A stretch of DNA of 45,579 nt from NCBI GenBank assembly GCA_019113205.1, contig DXHX01000172.1, positions 1-45,579 on the forward strand. Reading direction: 5' to 3'. The notes under the pieces are model-generated. The model was not told where the DNA came from and did not search any database. It saw only the letters and a program-made list of their open reading frames with translations. Positions within the stretch are counted from its first letter, which is position 1; each line of letters opens with the position of its first letter. The translations under genes and the position numbers were made by a program. The stretch comes from Candidatus Pseudogracilibacillus intestinigallinarum (GTDB taxonomy: Bacteria > Bacillota > Bacilli > Bacillales > Amphibacillaceae). Positions 15,861-25,428 of this stretch are shown one piece after another.

Positions 15861-15878
15861 TCGTGAATTGTTGAACAA
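15861..15878 (-). promoter_or_regulatory. Candidate Rex (redox) operator at ndh
   Basis: The minus strand reads TTGTTCAACAATTCACGA, matching 11 of 14 fixed positions of the Rex consensus TTGTGAAnnnnTTCACAA. It sits immediately downstream of the -10 box, where a repressor would block transcription. Rex is an NADH-sensing repressor known to control NADH dehydrogenase genes in Gram-positives. Confidence 0.4.
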
Positions 15879-15886
15879 TGTATATT

Positions 15887-15895
15887 ATTATACCA
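15887..15895 (-). promoter_or_regulatory. Extended -10 promoter of ndh
   Basis: On the minus strand TGGTATAAT is a perfect -10 with the TGn extension, about 95 bp upstream of the start codon; the -35 region is poor. Confidence 0.5.
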
Positions 15896-15940
15896 GTATC
15901 GGTCGAGAAAAAAAATCAATTTCCTACCATTTCTTATTTT

Positions 15941-16633
15941 TTATACTGGTCGAACAGTTATTTCATTTACATTCACATAAGATGGTTGGGATATAGCATA
16001 ATAGATTGCGTTCGCTATGTCCGACGGCTCTAATGGCTTACGTTTTAATTCATATCCATCAATCAACCTCGTTTCCACCATTCCAGGGGAAATATTCGTT
16101 ACACGTACCCCACTATGTGCAAGTTCTTTTTCTAAACCAACAGTGATTGCACGAACAGCAAATTTTGTTGCACTATATACCGTACTATTTTTTGTCACTT
16201 CTTGTCCAGATACAGAAGATAAATTAATAATATGTCCTTGTTTCCGAGCGACCATACTATTTATGACTTCATGCGTTGTGTATAATATTCCTTTCACATT
16301 CACATCAATCATATCTTCCCAAGCTTCCACATTTCCGTCCGTTACTTTTGCACTTAACATAAGTCCCGCATTATTGACGAGTATATCGATATCACCAAAG
16401 GCCTCCATTGCCTTTTGAATCATTTGTTTCACACTGTTTGGATTACTTACATCCGTTTCAATTGCTAAAGCTTTTCCTGGTCCTTGGTCATTCAACACTT
16501 TTTCTAACTGTTGTAATGTTTCAAACGATCGTGCCGCAAGTACAACTTGAAAACCTTCTTGCACAAATTTTGTTGCAATGGCCTTTCCAATTCCACTACT
16601 TGCTCCAGTTACAACGACAGTTTTTAATTTCAT
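15941..16633 (-). CDS. Short-chain dehydrogenase/reductase
   Basis: A 230-residue classical SDR oxidoreductase using NAD(P)H. The cofactor motif TGASSGIG is at residues 9-16, NNAG at 87-90, catalytic Ser at 139-140 and the active-site YSATK with Tyr153 and Lys157. A late SPGMVETRLIDG block is typical. Arg35 after the second beta strand (LAARS) suggests NADPH preference. The start follows GGTGG. The substrate is unknown; many such genes are annotated only as oxidoreductases. It lies 60 bp after addA on the same strand. Confidence 0.88.
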   Translation of the reverse strand: MKLKTVVVTGASSGIGKAIATKFVQEGFQVVLAARSFETLQQLEKVLNDQGPGKALAIETDVSNPNSVKQMIQKAMEAFGDIDILVNNAGLMLSAKVTDGNVEAWEDMIDVNVKGILYTTHEVINSMVARKQGHIINLSSVSGQEVTKNSTVYSATKFAVRAITVGLEKELAHSGVRVTNISPGMVETRLIDGYELKRKPLEPSDIANAIYYAISQPSYVNVNEITVRPV

Positions 16634-16693
16634 TTTCTATTCCACCTTTATGAACTATCTATAATATATTGTAAACGAAAAACTACGGTTCTA

Positions 16694-19600
16694 TCAATTG
16701 AAAGCACGATTAATTTCATCATCTTTTACATGAATCAGTAATTGGCGATCAAAGAAATATAAATAACTCGCCTTTATCTCTTCTTGTAAAATATCGCTAA
16801 TTGCCCGTTCATATAATAATACTTGAGTTTTGTAACGGTTCTTTAACATCGAAATCGTTTGTTCCGTTACTTCTTCATCGGTGATAGTGTCTGTTTTATA
16901 GTCTAATATAATAAGTCCTTCCGGTGTCCGAATGATACAATCTACAACCCCTTGCAACATGACTTGTTCTTCTTGTTCACTTTTCCAATCTGGATACACT
17001 TCTGAGGCTTGCAATGCATAAGTAAATGGAACTTCTCGTTGTAATGTCGCTTCGTTTTCAATCATCGTTTCTGCAATTTTTGTCTGGAAAAATTGCTCGA
17101 TCATTTCAATTGAAATGACATTTGCTTCTTCTTCGGTTAATTTTTCTTCATGGACAAGGTCATCGATAAATGATGCAATTTCATCCCGTGTCAGCTGCTT
17201 CGTAAACGGAATATGTTGCAACACTGTATGCATCGCAGTTCCAATCTCAGCTCTCGTTAATGTTTCTTCTTTCTGTAAAAAATTCGGTCGTTTCACTAAT
17301 GGTGCCCTGAATGGTTGTAATAACCTTTGATCACTATACATATCAGCTGTTTCTTGGCGACGTTTAATTTCTGACACACTTTGCTTCGCACGGTGCATTG
17401 CCGCCTCTTCATGTGCATATGTAAACGTCAATTTATCTTCGACGTCTTCAGCAAAAAGGGATGCAACATTCGGTATTTCCTTCCACTGTTGAATAGCTTC
17501 TTTTAATGTCTCCTCGGAAACGACTTCTGTTTCTTCCATATTTAATAATTCATTCGCATCAATTATTTGGACATCCCACTTAGATTTATCTTTAAACATA
17601 TCAAAGTCTTCATTAACGACCATTTCTTCCCCACGCAAAGTGGCACCATGTTCATGACGAATAACCGCCGGTGCAACCCAATCTAAATAAGACATCGCCT
17701 TTTTGCGTAACTGATTCGGTAAAATCCATTCAGGTTGTTCTACAACATTACTCCACTTTTGTGCCTTTTTCTCAAATGATGCAACATTACCTATGAGTAC
17801 TAATTTTTCCTTTGCTCTAGTCATCGCAACATATAAAACACGCATTTGTTCTGCTAATAACTTACGACGTGAAGCTTCTTTTAATGCAATATAATACAAT
17901 GTCGGATATGTAATTCGCTTCACTGGATCAATAAACTTCGTTGCAAATCCATAGTCTTTATCTAAAATATATTTATAACGGATATCACTTAAATTAAATT
18001 GTGTATCCATCCCTCCAACAATGACGACAGGAAATTCTAACCCTTTACTCTTATGAATGGTCATAATACGAACAACATCTTCTTGCTCACTTAATGCACG
18101 AGCTTCCCCTAAATCTTTATTTTGTTCTTCCATTCTTTCAATAAAGCGTAAAAAACGGAATAACCCACGGAAAGATGTAGCCTCATATGACTTTGCTCGA
18201 TCATATAATGCACGTAAATTAGCTTGTCGTTGCCTTCCACCCGGTATACCACCGACAAAATCGTAATAACCTGTCACTCCAAAAATATGCCAAATCAAAT
18301 CGGATAGGCCGTTTTCTTTCGCATACACCCGAAGTGCTTCTAACAACTGTAAAAACTGTCGCACTCGTTTACTTAATTCATCTGACTTTTTACTATATGT
18401 TTGTAACGAATCAAAATATGTTCCTTTTTGATTTTCTAACCGTATCGTCGTTAACTCATCTTCCTCTAATCCAACAATCGGGGAACGTAATATAGATACA
18501 AGTGGGATATCTTGATAAGGATTATCAATTATTTTTAACATATTGACCATAATTTGAATTTCAATCGCTTCAAAATACCCAGCTTTTAGCTCCGCGTGAA
18601 CAGGAATACCTTGTTTCTTAAATTCGTCCACAATAATCGGAGCATTCGTTAAGGAACGTAGTAATATAACAATATCTCGATACTGAATTGGACGCTTTTG
18701 GTTCGTCTTTTTATCTACTACTTCAAACGGTTCACTATCTTTTTTACCAATCCACGTTTTAATCTTTTCCGCATACAATCTTGCTTCTAGTCGCCAAGCT
18801 TCTAAATCTTCTACATTTTCTCCCTCATGTTGTCGTTCTTCTGATGTTCCACGATCAACAATGAGCAATTCTGTTTCCGCTTCTTTTAAAGGAACTTCTT
18901 CATATGACAAATTTCCATACACTAATGAAGCTTTATCATCATATTCAATTTCTCCTAAAGATTCATCTAAAATTTGTTTAAAAACAAAGTTTGTACTCGT
19001 TAATACTTCTTCTCGACTTCGGAAGTTTTTCGCTAAATCTATACGTAATCCAGCCGTTTCATCTTCCTCATATTTTTTATATTTATCGATAAACAATGTC
19101 GGTTCCGCATGACGAAAACGATAAATACTTTGCTTTACATCGCCTACCATAAACATGTTTCCGCCATTTTCTTCATCACTTACGACACGTAATATCGTTT
19201 CTTGTACAAGGTTAATGTCTTGATATTCATCTACGAGCACTTCTTTAAATTGCTTTTGGAACTGCAATGCTACATCCGATGGAACGACATTTGTTCCATC
19301 CATTTTTTCGGTTAAAATCGCTAAACAAAAATGCTCTAAATCTGAGAAATCAACAATTGCTTTTTCTTTTTTTATTGCCGTAAATCGTTCACTAAATTGT
19401 AGAACAAGAGAGACAAGCTCCTCCATTGCTGGATATAATCGCCTCATATCTTCCATATGTCCTGCTAAATTTCGATTAAACCATTCTTTCTTTAAGTCAT
19501 TCCATGCTTCCCGATATTTTTTGCGTATTGCTTGTACAAGTGCTTTTTTGTCCTCGTTGCATTCCATTTTTTTCCTTGATAAATTAGCAAATGTTTCAGA

Positions 19601-20434
19601 CTGGGCAAAAGACTGTACTTCATCCCAACTAAGACATTTTTCAATTACTTGTTGAAAGAAGGTAATATCGCTCTCTAAAGCATCAACATACGTGTATGGT
19701 CCATCACTTTCGCGTGCAATTTGGAGTGCCCGCTCCGCTTCTTTCATGAATGATTGTGCTGTTTCCATCACTTCTTCTTTCAAAATTTGTAACCAAGTTA
19801 TTGAATTTTCGTCGATATCTGTCGCCACATCATATGTCGCACAAACAGCTCGAAGCCATTTTTCTGGTTGTGGATGTTGCATGGCAAAAGTATACAATTT
19901 TAAAATAAGTTGTTCTACCTCAATGTCACTACGATCACTAGAGAACATATCGATAACACGATAAAATGCATCCACCTCTTCGGTATTTTGTCCATATGCT
20001 TCTTCAAACATTTCTTCTATAACTTCTTGCTTAATTAATTCCATTTCCATCTCATCTGCAATTCGAAAGGATGGATCCACGTCAATCATATATGCATATT
20101 GACGAACAATTTGCGTACAAAAGGAGTGTAATGTCGAAATAGATGCACGTTGTAACAACGATAATTGTTTTTTTAAATGGTATGAGGTCGGATCCCCTGC
20201 AATCGTTTTTTCTAAGGCAGCTCCAATACGATTACGCATCTCTTCTGCAGCTGCATTCGTAAATGTCGCAACTAAAATTTCATCGATATGTAATGGATCT
20301 GTTTCATCGATCAATTTTTGAATAATCCGTTCTACTAATACAGCCGTTTTCCCCGATCCAGCTGCAGCAGCAACAAGAATATTAGAACCTTTACGATCGA
20401 TTGCCGCTTGTTGTTCTTTCGTCCAAGTAACCAT
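16694..20434 (-). CDS. addA: AddA, ATP-dependent helicase/nuclease subunit A
   Basis: A 1246-residue UvrD-type helicase-nuclease, subunit of AddAB, which resects double-strand breaks for RecA loading. Walker A AAAAGSGKT ends at residue 30. Other helicase motifs are ATFTNAAAEEMRNRI, VDEYQDIN, VGDVKQSIYRFRHAEP, MTIHKSKGLEFPVVIVGG and RVLYVAMTRAKEKL. The C-terminal RecB-type nuclease has Asp1165 (GVVDCI) and ILDYKTD with Asp1178 and Lys1180. The start at 20434 is preceded by GGAGGAATAAA. Only one base separates it from the addB stop, so the pair is translationally linked. Length matches B. subtilis AddA (about 1232 aa). Confidence 0.97.
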   Translation of the reverse strand: MVTWTKEQQAAIDRKGSNILVAAAAGSGKTAVLVERIIQKLIDETDPLHIDEILVATFTNAAAEEMRNRIGAALEKTIAGDPTSYHLKKQLSLLQRASISTLHSFCTQIVRQYAYMIDVDPSFRIADEMEMELIKQEVIEEMFEEAYGQNTEEVDAFYRVIDMFSSDRSDIEVEQLILKLYTFAMQHPQPEKWLRAVCATYDVATDIDENSITWLQILKEEVMETAQSFMKEAERALQIARESDGPYTYVDALESDITFFQQVIEKCLSWDEVQSFAQSETFANLSRKKMECNEDKKALVQAIRKKYREAWNDLKKEWFNRNLAGHMEDMRRLYPAMEELVSLVLQFSERFTAIKKEKAIVDFSDLEHFCLAILTEKMDGTNVVPSDVALQFQKQFKEVLVDEYQDINLVQETILRVVSDEENGGNMFMVGDVKQSIYRFRHAEPTLFIDKYKKYEEDETAGLRIDLAKNFRSREEVLTSTNFVFKQILDESLGEIEYDDKASLVYGNLSYEEVPLKEAETELLIVDRGTSEERQHEGENVEDLEAWRLEARLYAEKIKTWIGKKDSEPFEVVDKKTNQKRPIQYRDIVILLRSLTNAPIIVDEFKKQGIPVHAELKAGYFEAIEIQIMVNMLKIIDNPYQDIPLVSILRSPIVGLEEDELTTIRLENQKGTYFDSLQTYSKKSDELSKRVRQFLQLLEALRVYAKENGLSDLIWHIFGVTGYYDFVGGIPGGRQRQANLRALYDRAKSYEATSFRGLFRFLRFIERMEEQNKDLGEARALSEQEDVVRIMTIHKSKGLEFPVVIVGGMDTQFNLSDIRYKYILDKDYGFATKFIDPVKRITYPTLYYIALKEASRRKLLAEQMRVLYVAMTRAKEKLVLIGNVASFEKKAQKWSNVVEQPEWILPNQLRKKAMSYLDWVAPAVIRHEHGATLRGEEMVVNEDFDMFKDKSKWDVQIIDANELLNMEETEVVSEETLKEAIQQWKEIPNVASLFAEDVEDKLTFTYAHEEAAMHRAKQSVSEIKRRQETADMYSDQRLLQPFRAPLVKRPNFLQKEETLTRAEIGTAMHTVLQHIPFTKQLTRDEIASFIDDLVHEEKLTEEEANVISIEMIEQFFQTKIAETMIENEATLQREVPFTYALQASEVYPDWKSEQEEQVMLQGVVDCIIRTPEGLIILDYKTDTITDEEVTEQTISMLKNRYKTQVLLYERAISDILQEEIKASYLYFFDRQLLIHVKDDEINRAFN

Positions 20435-20435
20435 T

Positions 20436-23400
20436 TTATTCCTCCTTTTCATTTTGTTGCATCTGTAAGATAATTTCCTCGTCGTGCATCGGTGTCAACG
20501 TACGGAAATTGTTTTCTTTTAAAATTGGATCAAACTGACAAATGGATTTGAACGAACAAAATGTACATGCATGCTGATTTTTATGTTCGTATGGATTTAA
20601 CAAAACTTCTCCAGATGTAATGCGAATACCTGCATCACGAATCAATGAATAGATATGAGACTGCAGTAGTGTAAAGGTTTCTTCATTCGCAACACTTGAT
20701 TTTGAATATAGACCATCTTTCTTAAAACCAACTGGAATAATGTCACTCCAACCGGATGATGTAAATTGGTCCATTTCCCGTGCGACCGCATCATTATTCG
20801 ATACATATCCTTTCATCTTGTATTGCTTAAACAGTTCATCTGCAATTTTTTCATCCTCTAAATTTCCTTCTGTTTGTAACATCGCATCATGAACGTGGAA
20901 ATATAAAACACCACCAGGGGAAGCTTTCATTCCTAACCATTGTTCAGCCTGTGATAACACGACATGTAAATAAGTCAGCATCTGTAATGCCAATCCATAA
21001 TATACATCGAATAAGTCTAGCTTTCGATCACTTGATTTATAATCAATAATTCGTAAATATAATTGTTCGTTTATTTTAGCTTGATCTACCCTATCAATTC
21101 GGCCACGTAATTGTAATGTGTAGCCATTAGAAAGCGGAATCGTTAATGGCGCTAATTGTTGTCTTTCCCCAAATGCTAATTCTACCCCGACAGGTGAAAA
21201 ACCACTCGCTCGAGCTTGTTCACTTAAAATATATGTTGCCCTTGCAACGACATCGCGTAATTTTTGAGTCATATATTTATAACGATTCGAACTTGTTAAA
21301 ATCTGATGTTGCAATAATGGCGCCAAATGATGAATAGACTCATCTGCATACCGTTCTGCTTCTTCTCGCGTTATTTTCCCGAAGTCCTTTCCTTCTCGTT
21401 GCACCCATTCCGTAATCGTTTTTAATGCTTCATGGAACAGTTGCCCGATATCCGGTGCTTCTAGTTTATATGTGCGGCGTTCAGAAACATCTAAACTATA
21501 TTGTACAAAATGTTGGTAAGAACAGCGATACATCATTTCTAATCGCGAGACACTCGTATGAACATTTTTATCGTATAATTTTTGAACTGTTTTCTTCGCT
21601 AATGGTTTCGGCTTATTTTCATAATATAAGCTTTGTAACACATTATATGTCACACTATGTTTCTCTTCATTTCGAATATACCAATTTAAAACATTCCACC
21701 ATGTATCTTGCATGGAGTAGCCACGTAAGTAACGTGACAATTGTACCGTTAAAGGGGCACGCGTCATTTCTTTCGTCGTAATAAATCTCTTCGCATCTGA
21801 TAGTTCATCTGGTTCCATTAATAATTCTGTTTGAATAGACGGAAAGAACTGTTTCATACGCTCGATAAGTGGTGATGGTGTTTTAGTTTTTCCATCACTA
21901 TCTGCAATGACATAACTTAATGATAAATAATCGGTCGCTTTTGTACATGCTAAATACATATAAAACGTATCATCTAATAAAACACGACGATTACTCTCAG
22001 CTAATTTCATACCAAACTGTTTTAAAAACTCACGCTCTTGTTCATTGATCATTCCATCTACAGCTGGTTTCATCGGCCATACACCTTCATTTACACCTAA
22101 AAGAAAAGCGCATTTTTTATCTTCCATACGTGAATGGTCAATCGACCCAACGATAATATGGTCCATCGTCGGTGGAACATGAGCAAATTCTAAAGACTCA
22201 ATTCCAGCTTCTAACACTCTATGAAAACTCGATAAATCCATTTTTTCATTTCCGACTAATTCGACAAACTCGTCCAATAATTGCATAAAGCTATTCCAAA
22301 CTTGCTCTTCTTCCCGGCCTTTTTCAATTTTGCCTTCTAAGTCAAAAGCCTCTCTAGCACGTTCTAACTGTGTCGGAATTTGCAATTTCTCTAATAACGC
22401 GTAGATTTCTGTACATTTTTCTTCAATTGTTTCTGCACGGCGAATTGCATCATCAAAGCTAAATAATGCTTGCACAACTTGATTGCGATATGCGTTAATT
22501 TCAATTTGGAATTGTATATCTTTATCTGTTTTTTTAGCCTTATCCATGCCATAAAAACGACGATATTCCCATGGTTCTTCTTGGGTCCATTGTCTCTTTT
22601 GTCGTATCCCATATTCTAAACAATAATTTTCTAACTGATCAATCGCATCTTCTGTTAATGGATATTCTTCATCTGTCGGCTCAATGAACCCAGTCTTTAA
22701 AAGACGAAATATCGCATCATAACGCCAATTCGTTTGTACAACATCAAATAAAGAACGAATAAATTCAATAAATGGATGATTTAACATCGTTCGTTTTTCA
22801 TCAATGAAGAAAGGTATATTAAAATCTGTAAATAATGTTTGAATTAAATCATTGTATGTATCTGATTCCCGGTGAAAAATAACGATATCACGATAACGGT
22901 ATTTTTCATCACGGACAAGACGAAGAATCTCTTGTATCATACCTTCTACTTCTGCTCGAGGATGCACCGCTTCACGCAGACGAATTGGACTTTCTTCTTC
23001 TACGTGCAATGCTGGTGCAGGGCGGTCATCAAAACATTGTTCCAAATGATACATATATGGACGCTTTTGAAAAATACCCTGTTCATGAGATAACACAATC
23101 GGAGCATTCATTTTTATAGATTCTTCTTGAGCTAATTGTGATAGATGATGATATGTTTCTACCGTTTGATAAAATAAATCTAGTTCATCTACTTGATCAT
23201 GAATGGATCCCTCATCGACGGTTAAGGCAATCGTTACTTCATCACACACATGCAATAATTGACGAATAATTTCTAATTCTTTTGGTGAAAAGCGGAAGAA
23301 ACCATTTATATAAATTCGTGCACCACGTAAAGACGGAGTATGCTCAATTTTATCTGCTAACATTTGTAAACGGTCTTCACCATCGATATATTTTTGTTGC

Positions 23401-23912
23401 AACAATGCTTGTAACTGTGCATAAATAAAATGAATATCTGTTAGTTTATTAGTTAATGCTTCATTTTGTGTTGTAAACGCTATTTGCTCATATAACATTT
23501 CTGGTGTAATACAATGTCGTTTTAATTCCGTAATCATTCCTTCTAACTCTTGAATAAACCCATGTTTATCAACCGCTTTTTGAAACATTAAAAAATGTTC
23601 TGTACGGTCCTCAATAATTTTTCGTAACATCATTTGCGTTCCAGTCGAAGTAATAAATTGTTTCGTACTACCACCAGTTTCTTGTAAAACACGAAAAGCA
23701 AGACGTGAAAAATTCACGACTTGCGCTCGAATACTACCTTTTATATTATCATCTTGTAATAATGTATATTCTTCTTGGAACGTCATCTGCTCTGGTACGA
23801 TATAATAAATTGGCTTTCCTTCTGGATTTTGTTGTAAAGTTTCTTTTATTTGATGTAAAATATAAGCACTTTTATTCGTACCCGATCGCCCGATAAGCAT
23901 CGTTAATGACAT
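20436..23912 (-). CDS. addB: AddB, ATP-dependent helicase/nuclease subunit B
   Basis: A 1158-residue partner of AddA. The N-terminal nucleotide-binding motif GRSGTNKS is at residues 8-15. The C-terminal nuclease shows IIDYKSSDRK. The iron-sulfur staple cysteines are present: one in the block YRCSYQHFVQ and three in CTFCSFKSIC at 1116, 1119 and 1125. AddB recognises the Chi sequence and cuts the 5' strand. The start is ATG at 23912, 9 nt after GGGAGG; two in-frame ATGs further upstream lie too close to or before that site. Length matches B. subtilis AddB (about 1166 aa). Confidence 0.97.
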   Translation of the reverse strand: MSLTMLIGRSGTNKSAYILHQIKETLQQNPEGKPIYYIVPEQMTFQEEYTLLQDDNIKGSIRAQVVNFSRLAFRVLQETGGSTKQFITSTGTQMMLRKIIEDRTEHFLMFQKAVDKHGFIQELEGMITELKRHCITPEMLYEQIAFTTQNEALTNKLTDIHFIYAQLQALLQQKYIDGEDRLQMLADKIEHTPSLRGARIYINGFFRFSPKELEIIRQLLHVCDEVTIALTVDEGSIHDQVDELDLFYQTVETYHHLSQLAQEESIKMNAPIVLSHEQGIFQKRPYMYHLEQCFDDRPAPALHVEEESPIRLREAVHPRAEVEGMIQEILRLVRDEKYRYRDIVIFHRESDTYNDLIQTLFTDFNIPFFIDEKRTMLNHPFIEFIRSLFDVVQTNWRYDAIFRLLKTGFIEPTDEEYPLTEDAIDQLENYCLEYGIRQKRQWTQEEPWEYRRFYGMDKAKKTDKDIQFQIEINAYRNQVVQALFSFDDAIRRAETIEEKCTEIYALLEKLQIPTQLERAREAFDLEGKIEKGREEEQVWNSFMQLLDEFVELVGNEKMDLSSFHRVLEAGIESLEFAHVPPTMDHIIVGSIDHSRMEDKKCAFLLGVNEGVWPMKPAVDGMINEQEREFLKQFGMKLAESNRRVLLDDTFYMYLACTKATDYLSLSYVIADSDGKTKTPSPLIERMKQFFPSIQTELLMEPDELSDAKRFITTKEMTRAPLTVQLSRYLRGYSMQDTWWNVLNWYIRNEEKHSVTYNVLQSLYYENKPKPLAKKTVQKLYDKNVHTSVSRLEMMYRCSYQHFVQYSLDVSERRTYKLEAPDIGQLFHEALKTITEWVQREGKDFGKITREEAERYADESIHHLAPLLQHQILTSSNRYKYMTQKLRDVVARATYILSEQARASGFSPVGVELAFGERQQLAPLTIPLSNGYTLQLRGRIDRVDQAKINEQLYLRIIDYKSSDRKLDLFDVYYGLALQMLTYLHVVLSQAEQWLGMKASPGGVLYFHVHDAMLQTEGNLEDEKIADELFKQYKMKGYVSNNDAVAREMDQFTSSGWSDIIPVGFKKDGLYSKSSVANEETFTLLQSHIYSLIRDAGIRITSGEVLLNPYEHKNQHACTFCSFKSICQFDPILKENNFRTLTPMHDEEIILQMQQNEKEE

Positions 23913-23932
23913 AAGTGACATCCTCCCATACA

Positions 23933-24523
23933 TTATTTGTTTTTACGTTTTAACATCATATTTTCAATTTGTTTTCCAACTATCCAAAACAATCCGATAC
24001 AAATCGTAACAATAATTGTTTTCACGGGACTTTCAGCAAACTCCCGTAAGCTAGATCCGACATATGCAATAGAGAAAATCATGACAGATTTTCCTAATAA
24101 AACCGCAAGAATAAATTGTTGTTTACTAACATTGGACAATGCAGCTACAACATTAATGACAGAAGACGGTGAAAATGGAAAACAGAGCAAAATAAATAAT
24201 GGTCCAAATCCATGACGGTCCACCCATTCCGTAACATATGATACTTGTTTATTCGCCTTTAGCTTTTGGAAAAGCTTCTTTTTACTAAAAATACGAATCA
24301 GTAAAAAAACCGCAATCGAACCAACTGCTGAACCAATCCACGAATATAAAAAACCTTTTAATAAACCGTATGCAACACTATTTGCCATCACAAATGCAAT
24401 TAAAGGTAAAAATGGCAAAAATGCTTCAATGAATGGTAGTAATATACCTGGTAAAGGACCTAATTTTTCATATTTATCTAACAACTCTATTGCTTTTTCT
24501 AATAATTCATTTGCGTTTTCCAT
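23933..24523 (-). CDS. yhjE: TVP38/TMEM64 (SNARE-associated) membrane protein, YhjE type
   Basis: About 196 residues with five or six hydrophobic segments. The family blocks are visible as LLPFIEAFLPFLPLIAFVMANSVAYG, GSAVGSIAVFLLIR, and FPFSPSSVINVVAALSNVS. B. subtilis YhjE is close in size and lies in the same chromosomal district as addB. The role is probably in membrane lipid handling, by analogy with DedA/VTT proteins; the substrate is unknown. The start is uncertain: ATG at 24523 fits the domain but lacks a good ribosome site; TTG at 24547 or 24571 are alternatives. It is 20 bp upstream of addB. Confidence 0.85.
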   Translation of the reverse strand: MENANELLEKAIELLDKYEKLGPLPGILLPFIEAFLPFLPLIAFVMANSVAYGLLKGFLYSWIGSAVGSIAVFLLIRIFSKKKLFQKLKANKQVSYVTEWVDRHGFGPLFILLCFPFSPSSVINVVAALSNVSKQQFILAVLLGKSVMIFSIAYVGSSLREFAESPVKTIIVTICIGLFWIVGKQIENMMLKRKNK

Positions 24524-24671
24524 TGTAAAAATTGACCAAATGTACAAATCATCCGACTCCCGTGAAAGCAAATCTTGTTCGCCCTATTTTAATCCAATTT
24601 TTATTCCTATGTCTCCTTCTATTTTACATGAAAATATCAATTTTGTTCAGCAAAAGATGCAGTAAAATTCT

Positions 24672-25163
24672 TTAAAAAGGTTGTGGTTCATTATTCATTC
24701 GATTTTCCAATGAATAACGAAACTGTGCTGTCCGATTTAATTGATTGATCATAGAACCATACGATACTTCCAAAACGACACGCTCCCCATTATGGAAAAT
24801 AATTTCCGAGCGATTATATTCTTTCCTTACGATTTCTTTAATATGTGAATGTGACAACCAAGAGCAATTTTCATTTGAAGGTGACGCTGTAGGGAAAAAA
24901 TAAATACCACTCATTGGGTCAATAGCAATTGGTGCTTTATGTGTAATATTACTAATATCTCGCGTACCTTCTAAACGACCTTTTAATGAACTACCGAAAT
25001 ATTTGCAAGCATGGTCAATGATTTTTATTGGAGATTCGTAAACGAGGCAATCACGTTCTTCTTCTAATATGTAAGTTGTGTAGTTGCCTATTTCATCTTT
25101 ACTTCTTAAAACAGCCATTGTAAACGGGGTAATTTCATATAGTTCTTTCTTCTTATTATACAC
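24672..25163 (-). CDS. comK: ComK-family competence transcription factor, C-terminally short
   Basis: A 163-residue protein clearly related to ComK, the master activator of DNA-uptake genes: FTMAVLRSKDEIGNY, CLVYESPIKIIDHACKYFGSSLKGRLEGT, ITHKAPIAIDPMSGIYFFPTASPSNENCSWLSHSHIKEIV, and a final NQLNRTAQFRYSLENR. B. subtilis ComK is 192 aa; this one ends about 27-29 residues earlier, before the region holding the MecA-binding FMLYPK peptide. The start is GTG at 25163 behind AAAGGAG. The upstream region has a plausible promoter and paired ComK-box-like elements, suggesting autoregulation. Downstream frames do not restore the missing tail. Confidence 0.92.
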   Translation of the reverse strand: MYNKKKELYEITPFTMAVLRSKDEIGNYTTYILEEERDCLVYESPIKIIDHACKYFGSSLKGRLEGTRDISNITHKAPIAIDPMSGIYFFPTASPSNENCSWLSHSHIKEIVRKEYNRSEIIFHNGERVVLEVSYGSMINQLNRTAQFRYSLENRMNNEPQPF

Positions 25164-25207
25164 TTTTCTTTTTCTCCTTTCTAAACAAAAAATAGGGCTT
25201 ATTCAGT

Positions 25208-25235
25208 AATATAGCAGAACTTTTTTAAAAAACAA
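25208..25235 (-). promoter_or_regulatory. Promoter of comK
   Basis: On the minus strand TTGTTT (25230-25235), 16 bp, then TATATT (25208-25213) with an upstream TGn extension. It is 44 bp before the GTG start and downstream of the ComK-box pair. Confidence 0.5.
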
Positions 25236-25281
25236 GTCCTATTATCTGAATTTTCAATTAAGTATTACGGTTCATTTAGAA

Positions 25282-25325
25282 AAAAGTCATTTTTTGTGAT
25301 TGTTTTATAAGCAAAATGACATTTT
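25282..25325 (-). promoter_or_regulatory. Candidate ComK box (two AT-boxes, 18 bp apart)
   Basis: Two AAAA-N5-TTTT elements: AAAAGTCATTTTT at 25282-25294 and AAAATGACATTTT at 25313-25325. Their spacing is 18 bp, one of the spacings known for functional ComK sites (8, 18 or 31). The second element is extended to a GCAAAATG.CATTTTGC palindrome. The pair lies 120-160 bp upstream of the comK start, just upstream of its -35 box. Confidence 0.55.
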
Positions 25326-25363
25326 GCTCCATTTTAAAGAATAAAACATATTATTTTGACATA

Positions 25364-25404
25364 AAAAATGATGAAAAATGTAATTTTCATTTTTCATCAT
25401 TTTT
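25364..25404 (-). terminator. Terminator of lplJ
   Basis: A perfect 17 bp stem AAAAATGATGAAAAATG (25364-25380) with its complement at 25388-25404, followed in the minus direction by a T-rich run. Confidence 0.85.
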
Positions 25405-25428
25405 ACCATATATTATCTTTTTAAAACT

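Noticed and set aside
21425-21781. 118-codon frame on + inside addB
   Set aside because: Opposite strand of a conserved gene, atypical composition, no ribosome site.
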